64,000 bases of DNA from Gammaproteobacteria bacterium (GTDB taxonomy: Bacteria > Pseudomonadota > Gammaproteobacteria > Ga0077536): contig JADLGE010000075.1 in assembly GCA_020849475.1 (NCBI GenBank), positions 1 to 64,000 on the forward strand, in the 5' to 3' direction. Position 1 is the first letter of the stretch. Every line of letters starts with the position of its first letter. Both the position numbers and the translations under genes were made by a program. Shown in pieces: positions 45,032-57,771 of the stretch. A model generated the notes under the pieces. That model was not told the origin of the DNA, did not search any database, and saw only the letters and a program-made list of their open reading frames with translations.

Positions 45032-45085
45032 CATGAAGGGCTGGCGGATGGAAGTCGGCACTGCGCGCAAGCGCGGGAGCACAAT

Positions 45086-46324
45086 ATGATGGTGAAGAAG
45101 CCGGACAAGAAGCTGCTGGTCGGCCTCGACATCGGCACCTCGAAGGTGGTGGCGATCGTCGGCGAGATCTCGCCCGACGGTTCCATCGAAGTGGTGGGAC
45201 TCGGCTCCCATCCTTCGCGCGGCCTGAAGAAGGGCGTGGTGGTGAATATCGAGTCGACGGTGCAGTCCATTCAGCGCGCCATTGAAGAAGCCGAGCTCAT
45301 GGCCGGTTGCGAGATTCACTCGGTGTACGCCGGCATCGCAGGCGGCCACATCCGCAGCTTGAATTCGCACGGCATCGTCGCCATCCGCGACAGCGAAGTC
45401 ACTCATAATGATGTCGAGCGGGTGATCGATGCGGCGCGCGCGGTGGCGATACCGGCCGATCAGAAAATCCTGCACATCTTGCCGCAGGAGTTCATCATTG
45501 ACGGCCAGGAGGGCATACGCGAACCGATAGGCATGTCGGGTGTGCGCCTCGAATCGCGCGTGCACATGGTGACCGGCGCGGTGTCGGCGGCGCAGAATAT
45601 CGTCAAGTGCGTGCGACGCTGTGGTCTCGAGGTGGACGACATCATCCTGCAGCAACTCGCTTCATCCTATGCGGTGCTGACCGAGGACGAAAAAGATCTC
45701 GGCGTGTGCCTGTGCGATATCGGTGGCGGCACCACTGACATCGCGGTGTTCGTGCACGGCGCCATCCATCATTCGGCGGTCATTCCGATTGCCGGTGACC
45801 AGGTCACCAACGACATCGCGGTGGCGTTGCGCACGCCCACCCATCATGCCGAGGACATCAAGATCCGCTACGCCTGCGCGCTGACCCAGCTCGCCAACCC
45901 CGATGAAACCATCGAGGTGCCGAGCGTCGGCGACCGGCCGCCGCGGCGTCTGGTGCGCCAGACCCTGGCCGAAGTGGTGGAGCCGCGTTACGAGGAGTTG
46001 TTCAGCCTGGTGGCGGCCGAACTCAAGCGCAGTGGTTTCGAGGAAATGATGGCTGCCGGCGTGGTGCTGACCGGCGGCGGCTCAAAGATGGAAGGCGTCA
46101 TTGAACTCGCCGAAGAGGTGTTCCACATGCCGGTCAGACTCGGCACGCCGCAATACGTGGCGGGGCTGGTCGATGTGGTGCGCAATCCGATTTATGCAAC
46201 GGGTGTCGGTCTGCTCCTGTTCGGCAATCAGGCCGGCGGCGGCACTTACACGCAACCCGCGCGTTTCGAGAGCACGGCAGGACTCTGGGAGCGCATGAAG
46301 GCCTGGTTCCATGGAAATTTTTAA
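45086..46324 (+). CDS. ftsA: Cell division protein FtsA
   Basis: LLVGLDIGTSKVVAIVGEISPDGSIEVVGLGSHPSRGLKKGVVVNIE; C-terminal amphipathic LWERMKAWFHGNF. Confidence 0.97.
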   Translation: MMVKKPDKKLLVGLDIGTSKVVAIVGEISPDGSIEVVGLGSHPSRGLKKGVVVNIESTVQSIQRAIEEAELMAGCEIHSVYAGIAGGHIRSLNSHGIVAIRDSEVTHNDVERVIDAARAVAIPADQKILHILPQEFIIDGQEGIREPIGMSGVRLESRVHMVTGAVSAAQNIVKCVRRCGLEVDDIILQQLASSYAVLTEDEKDLGVCLCDIGGGTTDIAVFVHGAIHHSAVIPIAGDQVTNDIAVALRTPTHHAEDIKIRYACALTQLANPDETIEVPSVGDRPPRRLVRQTLAEVVEPRYEELFSLVAAELKRSGFEEMMAAGVVLTGGGSKMEGVIELAEEVFHMPVRLGTPQYVAGLVDVVRNPIYATGVGLLLFGNQAGGGTYTQPARFESTAGLWERMKAWFHGNF

Positions 46325-46441
46325 GGCCGGGCACCGGCGGCTGCGAAGCCGCGCGACGCACCGAGCCAACGCTGGATCATAACGAATACATAACAGTCAC
46401 CCGGCCCTTGCATGGGGCGGATAGTAGACGGAGGGAAGAAG

Positions 46442-47641
46442 ATGTTCGAACTCATGGACTCTTACAGCCAACGCGCGGTCATCAAGGTGATCGGTGTCGG
46501 CGGCGGTGGTGGTAACGCGGTTCAGCACATGCTGAGCGCGGACATTGATGGCGTTGAATTCATCTGCGCGAACACCGACGCGCAGGTTTTGAAGAATTCG
46601 CCGGTCAAGACCACCTTGCAACTCGGTGCGGATATCACCAAGGGCTTGGGCGCGGGCGCCAATCCCGATATCGGCAAACGTGCGGCGATGGACGACCGCG
46701 ATCGCATCGGTGATGTGCTCGAAGGCTCCGACATGATCTTCATCACCGCCGGTATGGGTGGTGGCACCGGCACCGGCGCGGCGCCGGTGGTGGCGCAGAT
46801 CGCCAAGGAGATGGGCATTCTGACGGTGGCGGTCGTGACCCGACCGTTTCCGTTCGAAGGCAAGAAGCGCGCGGCGATCGCCGACCAGGGCATCAAGGAT
46901 CTCGCCCAGTACGTCGATTCGCTGATCACCATCCCCAATGAGAAGCTGCTGTCGGTGCTCGGTCGCGACATCAGCCTGCTGGATGCCTTCAAGGCCGCCA
47001 ACGACGTGCTGCTGGGCGCGGTGCAGGGTATCGCGGAGCTGATCACCTGCCCGGGTCTCATCAACGTCGACTTTGCCGACGTGCGCACCGTGATGTCGGA
47101 GATGGGCATGGCGATGATGGGCTCGGGCCAGGCCCGCGGCCAGGATCGCGCGCGCATTGCCGCTGAAGCTGCGATCTCGAGCCCGCTGCTGGAGGACATC
47201 AATCTGTCCGGAGCCAAGGGTATCCTGGTCAACGTGACCTCGGGTCTCGACCTCAAGATGGGCGAGTTCGAGGAAGTCGGCAACACCGTCAAGGCCTTTG
47301 CCTCCGACAACGCGACCGTGGTGGTCGGCACCGTCATCGACCCCACCATGGAAGACGAGATCCGTGTGACGGTGGTGGCGACCGGCATCAGCTGTGAAGC
47401 GCGTCAGAAGGAAGAGCCGACCCCGGTGTTGCAGCAGACCACTGCCGTGGCGTCCGCCGGCCCGACCGCGGTGCCGTCGAATGCGCCCTCGGCGCGCCGC
47501 AGCGAGGAGGAAATCGACTTTCGGCGCATGGACCGACCGACCGTGATCCGCAACCGGGAGGAGCGTGTGCTGCCCGATTTGAGCGACGGCAATACCGATT
47601 ATCTCGATATTCCGGCGTTCCTGCGCCGTCAGGCCGACTGA
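46442..47641 (+). CDS. ftsZ: Cell division protein FtsZ
   Basis: [32 protein letters not shown]-terminal [14 protein letters not shown]. Confidence 0.98.
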   Translation: MFELMDSYSQRAVIKVIGVGGGGGNAVQHMLSADIDGVEFICANTDAQVLKNSPVKTTLQLGADITKGLGAGANPDIGKRAAMDDRDRIGDVLEGSDMIFITAGMGGGTGTGAAPVVAQIAKEMGILTVAVVTRPFPFEGKKRAAIADQGIKDLAQYVDSLITIPNEKLLSVLGRDISLLDAFKAANDVLLGAVQGIAELITCPGLINVDFADVRTVMSEMGMAMMGSGQARGQDRARIAAEAAISSPLLEDINLSGAKGILVNVTSGLDLKMGEFEEVGNTVKAFASDNATVVVGTVIDPTMEDEIRVTVVATGISCEARQKEEPTPVLQQTTAVASAGPTAVPSNAPSARRSEEEIDFRRMDRPTVIRNREERVLPDLSDGNTDYLDIPAFLRRQAD

Positions 47642-47781
47642 GTCGGGCCACGGCGCGGGGCCGACGCGAGATCAGCAAGGACGGTGGGTTCGCTGAATAA
47701 GGACAGGGTTATCAAGCCTATACGGAGGTGTGTTATATTCCTGACACAAAAGCGGACCTTCTCTCAGGAGAAGTGGAGAAC

Positions 47782-48693
47782 ATGATCAAACAGCGGACCC
47801 TGAAGAATGTGATCCGGGCGACGGGTGTCGGCCTGCACACGGGGCGCAAGGTCTTTTTGACCTTACGCCCTGCGCCGGCAGACACCGGCATCGTATTTCG
47901 TCGGGACGACTTGAAGCCGTCGGTCGAAATCGTGGCGCGTGCGGAGAACGTCGGTGACACCAGTCTTTCGACCAGTCTAGTCAAGGACAACGTGCGCATC
48001 TCGACTGTCGAGCATTTGCTGTCGGCCTTCGCGGGTCTGGGCATCGATAACGCCTACGTCGACTTGAGCGCTGCGGAAGTGCCGATCATGGATGGCAGCG
48101 CCGGGCCCTTCGTGTTCCTGATTCAGTCCGCCGGTTTCGAAGAACAGAACCAACCGAAGAAATACATGCGCATCAAGCGCCAGATTTCGGTGCGCGACGG
48201 CGATAAATGGGCGCGTTTCGAGCCATTTGACGGCTTCAAAGTGTCCTTCGCCATCGAGTTCGATCACCCGTTCTTCCACCAGCGCAGCAAGCATGCTGAA
48301 ATCGATTTCTCCACCACCAGCTTCGTCAAGGAAGTGGCGCGTGCGCGCACTTTCGGCTTCATGAAGGACGTCGAGATCCTGCGTGAGCAGAACCTCGCGC
48401 TGGGCGGCAGCCTCGATAACGCCGTGGTGGTCGATGACTATCGCGTTCTTAACGAGGACGGCCTGCGTTACGAAGACGAATTCGTCAAACACAAGATTCT
48501 CGACGCGATTGGCGATCTCTACCTGCTCGGCCATAGCCTGATTGGCGCCTTTCACGGCTACAAGTCCGGACACGAACTCAACAATCGTCTGCTGCGCAAG
48601 ATCCTGGCGACAGAAGACGCATTTGAACTGGTGTCGTTCGAGGGCGAGGAGAGCGCACCGTTTTCCTTCATGCAGCCGATTCCGGCGCGCTGA
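47782..48693 (+). CDS. lpxC: UDP-3-O-acyl-N-acetylglucosamine deacetylase
   Basis: [57 protein letters not shown]. Confidence 0.97.
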   Translation: MIKQRTLKNVIRATGVGLHTGRKVFLTLRPAPADTGIVFRRDDLKPSVEIVARAENVGDTSLSTSLVKDNVRISTVEHLLSAFAGLGIDNAYVDLSAAEVPIMDGSAGPFVFLIQSAGFEEQNQPKKYMRIKRQISVRDGDKWARFEPFDGFKVSFAIEFDHPFFHQRSKHAEIDFSTTSFVKEVARARTFGFMKDVEILREQNLALGGSLDNAVVVDDYRVLNEDGLRYEDEFVKHKILDAIGDLYLLGHSLIGAFHGYKSGHELNNRLLRKILATEDAFELVSFEGEESAPFSFMQPIPAR

Positions 48694-48698
48694 GAATG

Positions 48699-48718
48699 GC
48701 CCGGGACTAGTCCCGGGC
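48699..48718. terminator. Perfect 20-bp palindrome GCCCGGGACTAGTCCCGGGC between convergent lpxC and dciA; possible bidirectional terminator
   Basis: Self-complementary 10+10; overlaps the TAG stop of dciA; no T-run. Confidence 0.45.
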
Positions 48719-49186
48719 GTGGCGCGCCAGCCGCTCGAGGGCGGCGCGCAGTTTGCTGTCGGTGGTGCAGCGCGCTTCCTGACGCAGGGCATCCGCCGCC
48801 GCATGGGTCATATGCCTGCGCGGCGGGGCGACTGTCTTGGGTCGCGGCTCGGTGACATTGCGCACCCGCACGCTGCGTACTTCGCGAAATTCCGGATGGG
48901 CCTTGAGCTTTTCGAGGATTTCCGGGGTTTTGAAACGTAACTGCGCCGCCCAGGTCGAGCCCTCGGCCTGTAACACCAGGCAGCCGTCGCGCACCGTGGC
49001 CAGCCGAACGTGCGGGACCAGGGAGGCCGGCACGCAGGACATCAATGACTCGTTCAGGTCGCGCAGCCGATTGGCCTTATCGGTCAATTGCTTTAGCTGC
49101 GAAAATCTGGAGACAATGTCAAAAACAGACAGGGGGGTGCTCACAGCGGCTGGCCTGGCCTCGGGGTCGGCATGGCCGTTGCCCAA
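48707..49186 (-). CDS. dciA: DUF721/DciA-like protein
   Basis: LNESLMSCVPASLVPHVRLATVRDGCLVLQAEGSTWAAQLRFKTPEIL; lpxC-DUF721-M23-secA synteny; GTG 49144 is an alternative start. Confidence 0.85.
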   Translation of the reverse strand: MGNGHADPEARPAAVSTPLSVFDIVSRFSQLKQLTDKANRLRDLNESLMSCVPASLVPHVRLATVRDGCLVLQAEGSTWAAQLRFKTPEILEKLKAHPEFREVRSVRVRNVTEPRPKTVAPPRRHMTHAAADALRQEARCTTDSKLRAALERLARHARD

Positions 49187-49194
49187 CTAGTGTC

Positions 49195-50163
49195 ATGGAA
49201 ATAATCATCCTATCAAAGTCGCGGGGCACAACCGCGAGATTCCGCATCGGTTGGCAGATGCTGACGCTGACCGCTGTGATACTCATCGGCGGCTCGTCCA
49301 GCCTAGCGTGGTGGGGATATTCGCGTGGTGGCAACGCCATGGTCGAGGAGATGCTCAACAATCCCGAGCGTTCGGCGCAGATCTGGCAGCGTGAAATCAT
49401 CAACCAGCGCCAATTCCTCAACACTCTCAATGAAGACATGAATGCGGATTTGAGCGCCCTGTCCGGCGCCATCGGCCGCATTCAGTCGCAACTGACGCGC
49501 CTCGATGCGGTGGCCGAGCGGGTCGCCAAGTCCGCCCGCATCGATGCCGCCGAGTTCGATTTCGGCCACGAGCCTGCCATCGGCGGTCCGCAGAGCGCCA
49601 ATGTCCAGGCCCCGCAGTGGACCGATCTTCTGGCCAACCTCGACTCGATCAAGAGCGAGGTGCAGTTGCGCGACGACCGCCTGGGCGCCATTGAAGCCCT
49701 CATGCAGAACCGCCAGCTGCATGACGACATGAAGCCGGCCGGCCAGCCCTTGAGCGATGGCTGGATTTCCTCGGGCTTCGGCTACCGCACGGACCCGGTG
49801 ACCGGCGGCCGTGAATTTCACGATGGACTCGATTTCGCCGGCAAGCCCGGCGAGCAGGTGCGCGCGGTGGCGGCGGGTGTGGTGACCTGGTCCGGCAAGC
49901 GCTGGGGCTATGGCAACCTGGTCGAGATCAGCCATGGCAACGGCTACATCACCCGCTACGCGCACAATCGCGCCAATCTGGTGGCGGTCGGCGAAACCGT
50001 CAAGAAGAACCAGGCGGTCGCGCTGCTCGGTTCTACCGGTCGCACCACCGGCCCCCACGTGCACTTCGAAGTCGTGCACGACGGCGATCGGGTCGATCCC
50101 CTGAAGTTCGTTGGCAACCCCGCGCAACTGCGCGTGCAGGCCGGCACCGTCCTGCGACGATGA
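49195..50163 (+). CDS. M23 family metallopeptidase, membrane-anchored
   Basis: TM anchor; [37 protein letters not shown]...GPHVHFEV. Confidence 0.95.
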   Translation: MEIIILSKSRGTTARFRIGWQMLTLTAVILIGGSSSLAWWGYSRGGNAMVEEMLNNPERSAQIWQREIINQRQFLNTLNEDMNADLSALSGAIGRIQSQLTRLDAVAERVAKSARIDAAEFDFGHEPAIGGPQSANVQAPQWTDLLANLDSIKSEVQLRDDRLGAIEALMQNRQLHDDMKPAGQPLSDGWISSGFGYRTDPVTGGREFHDGLDFAGKPGEQVRAVAAGVVTWSGKRWGYGNLVEISHGNGYITRYAHNRANLVAVGETVKKNQAVALLGSTGRTTGPHVHFEVVHDGDRVDPLKFVGNPAQLRVQAGTVLRR

Positions 50164-50299
50164 ATCCGCCGCCCGCGCCGTAATCGGTGGGCGGGCGCAC
50201 AGGATCCGCACTTCCCTTTGCTACAATGGCCGCGCCGCGACCGTCGCCTCCGCCGAGGCGCCTGTCGGTCGCCGCCCAATTCAATTCCAGCGCATTCCA

Positions 50300-53045
<2,746 letters not shown>

Positions 53046-53062
<17 letters not shown>

Positions 53063-54275
53063 ACGGCCGACGGCCGATACCCAACCCCGCCCGATAGCCG
53101 GCATTCGTCTCGCGACCGCCGCGTCGGGTACGCGCTACAAGAACCGCACCGACCTGACGCTCATCGAAATCGCGCCGGGCGCGACCGTCGAGTGCCTGTT
53201 CACGCGCAACAAGTTTTGCGCGGCGCCGGTCACGGTGGCTCGCGAGCACTGGGCGCGTGGCCAGTCGCGCTATCTCATCATCAATGCCGGCAATGCCAAT
53301 GCCGGCACCGGTACGCCGGGCCAACAGCGGTGCCTGGAAGTGTGCGCGGCGATGGCCAAGGCCGCCGGCTGCGAGACGGCCGACGTGCTGCCATTTTCGA
53401 CCGGCGTCATCGGCCAACAGATGAATGCCGCCGCGCTGTCGGCACCCGCGCCGGCGCTGGTCGCCGAGCTCGCGGCCGATGGCTGGCAGCATGCCGCGGC
53501 CGCCATCATGACCACCGACACGCGCGCCAAGATTCGCAGTGTCGAGGTCAACGAGGGCGGCCAGCGCTTCGCGGTGACCGGCATCGCCAAGGGCAGCGGC
53601 ATGATCAAACCGGACATGGCGACCATGCTCGGCTACGTCGCGACCGATGCCAAGGTCGCACCGGCGGTGTGGAAAGCCATCGCCGCGCGCGCCACCGATG
53701 TCAGCTTCAACCGCATCACGGTCGATGGCGACACCTCGACCAATGACGCCCTGGTGCTGATGGCAACGGGCGCCGCCGACATGCCCGTCATCGACAGCCC
53801 GCAGCACCCGCTTTATGCGCACCTCGCGGCGGCGGTGGAAGCGGTGTGCATCGGCCTTGCGCAGGACATCATTCGTGATGGCGAAGGCGCTACCAAATTC
53901 ATTACCGTCAGGGTCAGCGGCGGTTACAGCGAGCGCGACTGTGTACGTGTGGCCTATGCGGTGGCCGAGTCACCGCTGGTCAAGACCGCGATGTTCGCCA
54001 GCGATGCCAACTGGGGGCGCATCCTCGCCGCCGTCGGTCGCGCCGGCGCCGAGCAACTCGCCATCGAGGAAGTGAACCTCGCCATCGGTGGCCTGCCCAT
54101 CGTCATCGGCGGTGAGCCGGCGCCGAACTACACCGAAGCCGAAGGCAGCGCCATCATGAAAAAGCCGGAGATAGACATCGACATCACCATCGGTCGCGGT
54201 GCCGAGTCCGCCACGGTGTGGACCTGCGATTTCTCCTACGACTACGTCAAGATCAACGCCGAGTACCGCAGCTGA
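53046..54275 (+). CDS. argJ: Bifunctional ornithine acetyltransferase/N-acetylglutamate synthase
   Basis: ArgJ family, autoproteolytic region [16 protein letters not shown]; overlaps secA stop. Confidence 0.96.
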
Positions 54276-54283
54276 TCTGAACC

Positions 54284-55324
54284 GTGAGCACGGCGCCGCA
54301 GCACAGCGCCGCCACGCCCAGACTGCGCGTGGCGGCGGCGGCCATCCGGCGCCACGATGGCGCCATCCTCTTGAGTGTGCGTCCCGCGCATACCGCCCAC
54401 GGCGGCCTGTGGGAATTCCCCGGCGGCAAACTCGAAGCGCGTGAGCGGCCGGTCGACGGGCTCGCGCGCGAACTGGTCGAAGAACTCGGCATTCATATCG
54501 AGCGCGCCACACCGCTCATCACCGTGCGGCATGTTTATCCCAAGGCCGAGGTCGAGCTCATCGTCTTTGAAGTGCGCGACTGGCAGGGCGAACCTCATGG
54601 CCGTGAAGGCCAGCACGTCGAATGGGTCGACATCTCAAAGTTGTCGGCACTGCAATTCCCCGCCGCCAATCTGCCGGTCACGACCGCCGTCACCCTGCCG
54701 CGCGTGATGATGGTCACGCCTGACCTCGGCGCCGACGAAGACGCGTTCCTCACGCGCCTCGAAGCCTGCCTCGCGGCGGGTGTGGAGCTGGTGCAGTTGC
54801 GCATCCGCGCGCTTGGCGAGCAGCGCCGGCGCGTGGTGACGGCGGCCCTCGCGGCCTGTGCTCGCCACCATGCGCGTTTGATGTTGAATGGCTCAGCGCA
54901 GGACGCGGTCGCGCTCGGCGCGCATGGCGTGCATCTCAATCGCCAGCGCCTGTTCGAGTGCGAGGCGCGGCCGGTGGCCGCGACAATGTTGCTGAGCGCC
55001 GCCTGCCACGACGCACGGGAATTGGCCCAGGCCGAGCGCATCGGCGTGGACTTCGTCTATCTTTCTCCGGTGCTGGCGACCACCAGCCATGCGGGCGCCG
55101 AGACGCTGGGCTGGCCACGGTTGCGCGCGCTGTGCACGGCCACGCGCCTGCCGGTCTATGCGCTGGGCGGCATGACGCCGCCGCAGCTGCCACGCGCCGT
55201 GCGCGCCGGCTGCCAGGGCATTGCGATGTTGAGTGGTCTATGGGAACACGCGGCGCCGGCGGCGCTGCTGGAACGTGCGGCGAAGGAACTCGCGAAGGCG
55301 GCCCGTCACATCAAGCCGGGCTGA
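54284..55324 (+). CDS. Nudix (MutT-like) hydrolase fused to ThiE/TenI-like domain
   Basis: N-term Nudix box GGKLEARERPVDGLARELVEELGI; C-terminal thiamine-phosphate-synthase-like GAHGVHLNRQ ... FVYLSPVLATTSHAGAETLGW. Confidence 0.9.
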   Translation: MSTAPQHSAATPRLRVAAAAIRRHDGAILLSVRPAHTAHGGLWEFPGGKLEARERPVDGLARELVEELGIHIERATPLITVRHVYPKAEVELIVFEVRDWQGEPHGREGQHVEWVDISKLSALQFPAANLPVTTAVTLPRVMMVTPDLGADEDAFLTRLEACLAAGVELVQLRIRALGEQRRRVVTAALAACARHHARLMLNGSAQDAVALGAHGVHLNRQRLFECEARPVAATMLLSAACHDARELAQAERIGVDFVYLSPVLATTSHAGAETLGWPRLRALCTATRLPVYALGGMTPPQLPRAVRAGCQGIAMLSGLWEHAAPAALLERAAKELAKAARHIKPG

Positions 55325-55336
55325 AATCCGCGCGCG

Positions 55337-56155
55337 TCAGATGCCGCAGCAGGCCAGTTCGAAACGCACGTCGTCCTGCACCTGCACGGCGCGGGTCGAG
55401 GTCTGACGCTGCGAATAGAAGCGCACCGTGAAGCGATGCTTGCCTCCGCTGATCTCGGGAAAAGTCTCGGCGCCGCCCGGCATCACCACGCGCACTATCT
55501 GGCACTGCGCGGCGCTCTCGAACTGCTGTTGATAGAAGCCAGCGTTGGCGACCGCGATGCGTGGATTGGCGCTGTCGCGAATCAGCGCCAGGATGAGCTT
55601 GATGGCTTTTTCGATGACGCGGATGTCCTGCATCCACACCATCATCTGACCGCTGCGCTGAGAGGGCTGACCGTTCAACCAGAAATGCAGTGACGGCACG
55701 TCGAAACTGCAGGTGCCACCGGGAATGCTCATGCGCTGGCGCACCTGGTTGGCCAATTCATCGTTGCGTATGCGCGCGCCGGGCTGGCAATCCGGCGACT
55801 TCAATTGCACCAGCACCTCGCTCATCGAGCCGATGGTTTTGTCGAGTACGGCAGAATTGACGCTGGGATTGTTGCGCAGGCTGTTGAACGTCGAGATCTC
55901 GCGTTCCAGTTCCTTGATCAATTCTCCCTTGATGTCGGTGCGCACCAGGAAATCGCTGACCTCGAGGAGGCGGCCCAGCGCATTGCGCGCGCTCCAGTGA
56001 TCGCCGCCTTCAATGCCGGTGTCGATGCCATGGAAAAGATGTTCGAGACGCAGGCAGTTGCGGATACGCTCATTGAGCGGCTGCTCGTAGATGACCGAGG
56101 TGTCGGTGTCAGGGAAAAGACTGGGCTGACTGGCCCCGCGATCGCCTGCGGTCAC
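55337..56155 (-). CDS. zapD: Cell division protein ZapD
   Basis: YEQPLNERIRNCLRLEHLF; followed by coaE on the same strand. Confidence 0.94.
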   Translation of the reverse strand: MTAGDRGASQPSLFPDTDTSVIYEQPLNERIRNCLRLEHLFHGIDTGIEGGDHWSARNALGRLLEVSDFLVRTDIKGELIKELEREISTFNSLRNNPSVNSAVLDKTIGSMSEVLVQLKSPDCQPGARIRNDELANQVRQRMSIPGGTCSFDVPSLHFWLNGQPSQRSGQMMVWMQDIRVIEKAIKLILALIRDSANPRIAVANAGFYQQQFESAAQCQIVRVVMPGGAETFPEISGGKHRFTVRFYSQRQTSTRAVQVQDDVRFELACCGI

Positions 56156-56165
56156 AGGAATGCCT

Positions 56166-56780
56166 TCATGCTTTGGCCGCGGCTAGTTGCAGGTACATGT
56201 TGTGTAGTTCGTCCACACGGCCGGCGAGTGAGGCCGTGTCTCCATCATTGACCACCACATCGTCGGCGATGCGCAGACGCGCCTCGCGGCTGGCCTGTGT
56301 GCGCATGATTGCGGCGACCTCGGCTTCTGTCAAATGATCGCGCGCGCGCACGCGCTCCATCTGCAGGGCTTCAGGACAATCGACCACCAGCACGCGGTCG
56401 ATGAGCTCATTGCGGCCGCCTTCGGCCAGCAAGGGGATGCCGAGCATGCAATAGGCGTCGCTGACGGCCTCGACATGGGCGCGCATGCCGGCGCGGATGG
56501 CGGGGTGGGTGATGGCTTCGAGTTCGCCGCGCCGCGCCGGGTCGGCGAACACGATGCCGCGCAGCCGCGCGCGATCAAGCCGCCCGTCGTCGCCGACGAC
56601 TTGCGGGCCGAAAGAAGCAACGATGGCCGCGAGCGCGGGTGTGCCGGGCTCCACCACCTCGCGCGCCACCTGGTCGGCGTCGATGACAACGATGCCGTGG
56701 CGCTCGCTGAACACGCGGCACACGGTCGACTTGCCCGAGCCGATGCCTCCGGTCACGCCCACCACGTACGCACGCTTCAC
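56166..56780 (-). CDS. coaE: Dephospho-CoA kinase
   Basis: YVVGVTGGIGSGKSTVCRVFSERHG. Confidence 0.96.
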   Translation of the reverse strand: MKRAYVVGVTGGIGSGKSTVCRVFSERHGIVVIDADQVAREVVEPGTPALAAIVASFGPQVVGDDGRLDRARLRGIVFADPARRGELEAITHPAIRAGMRAHVEAVSDAYCMLGIPLLAEGGRNELIDRVLVVDCPEALQMERVRARDHLTEAEVAAIMRTQASREARLRIADDVVVNDGDTASLAGRVDELHNMYLQLAAAKA

Positions 56781-57679
56781 AGTCTCGCTCCCGATTGAAA
56801 CAGGCCGGCGATGGCGTCATCGAAAAACATCGCGACGATGCCGGCGGCCGCCAGAAAAGGCCCGAAAGGAATGGGTTCGCCGCGCTTGGTGAGGCCGCTG
56901 GCCATCGCGCCTATGCCGACCACCGCGCCGATCACCGACGACAACAGGATCACTGCCGGCAGCGCCTGCCAGCCCAGCCACGCGCCCAAGGCCGCCAGCA
57001 ATTTGAAGTCGCCATAGCCCATGCCTTCCTTGCCGGTGATGAGCTTGAAGCCCCAGTAGATGGACCACAGGCTGAGATAGCCGGCCATGGCGCCGAGCAC
57101 CGCGCTGCCGAGATCGGGCGCGAACAAACCGAAGAACGAACAGGCGAGGCCAGCCCACAGCAGGGGTTGGGTGATGTTGTCGAACAGGTAGTGGGTGTCG
57201 AAATCGATCAGCGCCAGTGCCACCAGCGCCCATGCATAGCAGGCGGCGGCGAATGCGCGCAGCAGCCACAGCGTCGAGTCGGCGTCGGCCGCAAATCCGA
57301 AATGCCAGGCCGCGAGTCCGCCCAGCAGACCGCCGCTGGCTTCGACCAGCGGATAGCGTTTGGAAATGGCCACCCGGCAATGGCGGCAACGGCCACCCAG
57401 CACCAGGTAGCTCAGCAGTGGGATGTTCTCCATGGCCGTGATCTGCGTGCCGCACTTGGGGCAGCGCGAGCGCGGACGGACCAGGTCAAAGGGTTCAGGG
57501 GGGCTGTCGCCGTCGCCGAGTTCGAGCAGGCTGCGGCAATCGCTGCGCCATTCGCGTTCGACCATGACAGGCAGACGGTGGATGACGACATTCAGAAAGC
57601 TGCCGACCAAGAGGCCCAGCACCGTCATGGCGCCGACCATGAGGGCGGGTTGCGCGGCGAGTAGGGTCAGGGTTTCCAT
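56777..57679 (-). CDS. pilD: Type IV prepilin peptidase
   Basis: GSFLNVVIHRLP; CPKCGTQI...CRHC; GMGYGDFKLLAALGAW. Confidence 0.96.
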   Translation of the reverse strand: METLTLLAAQPALMVGAMTVLGLLVGSFLNVVIHRLPVMVEREWRSDCRSLLELGDGDSPPEPFDLVRPRSRCPKCGTQITAMENIPLLSYLVLGGRCRHCRVAISKRYPLVEASGGLLGGLAAWHFGFAADADSTLWLLRAFAAACYAWALVALALIDFDTHYLFDNITQPLLWAGLACSFFGLFAPDLGSAVLGAMAGYLSLWSIYWGFKLITGKEGMGYGDFKLLAALGAWLGWQALPAVILLSSVIGAVVGIGAMASGLTKRGEPIPFGPFLAAAGIVAMFFDDAIAGLFQSGARL

Positions 57680-57707
57680 GGCTGTAGCGGCTGCCGCCAG
57701 TGCCGCA

Positions 57708-57735
57708 GCGCTGATCGTGTGGCAACGATCAGCGC
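57708..57735. other. Intergenic hairpin GCGCTGATCGT-GTGGCA-ACGATCAGCGC between pilC and pilD
   Basis: 11-bp perfect inverted repeat, 6-nt loop. Confidence 0.65.
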
Positions 57736-57771
57736 ACTGTTGCGGGCTTTGGAAGCGGGACGTCGGTGGCC

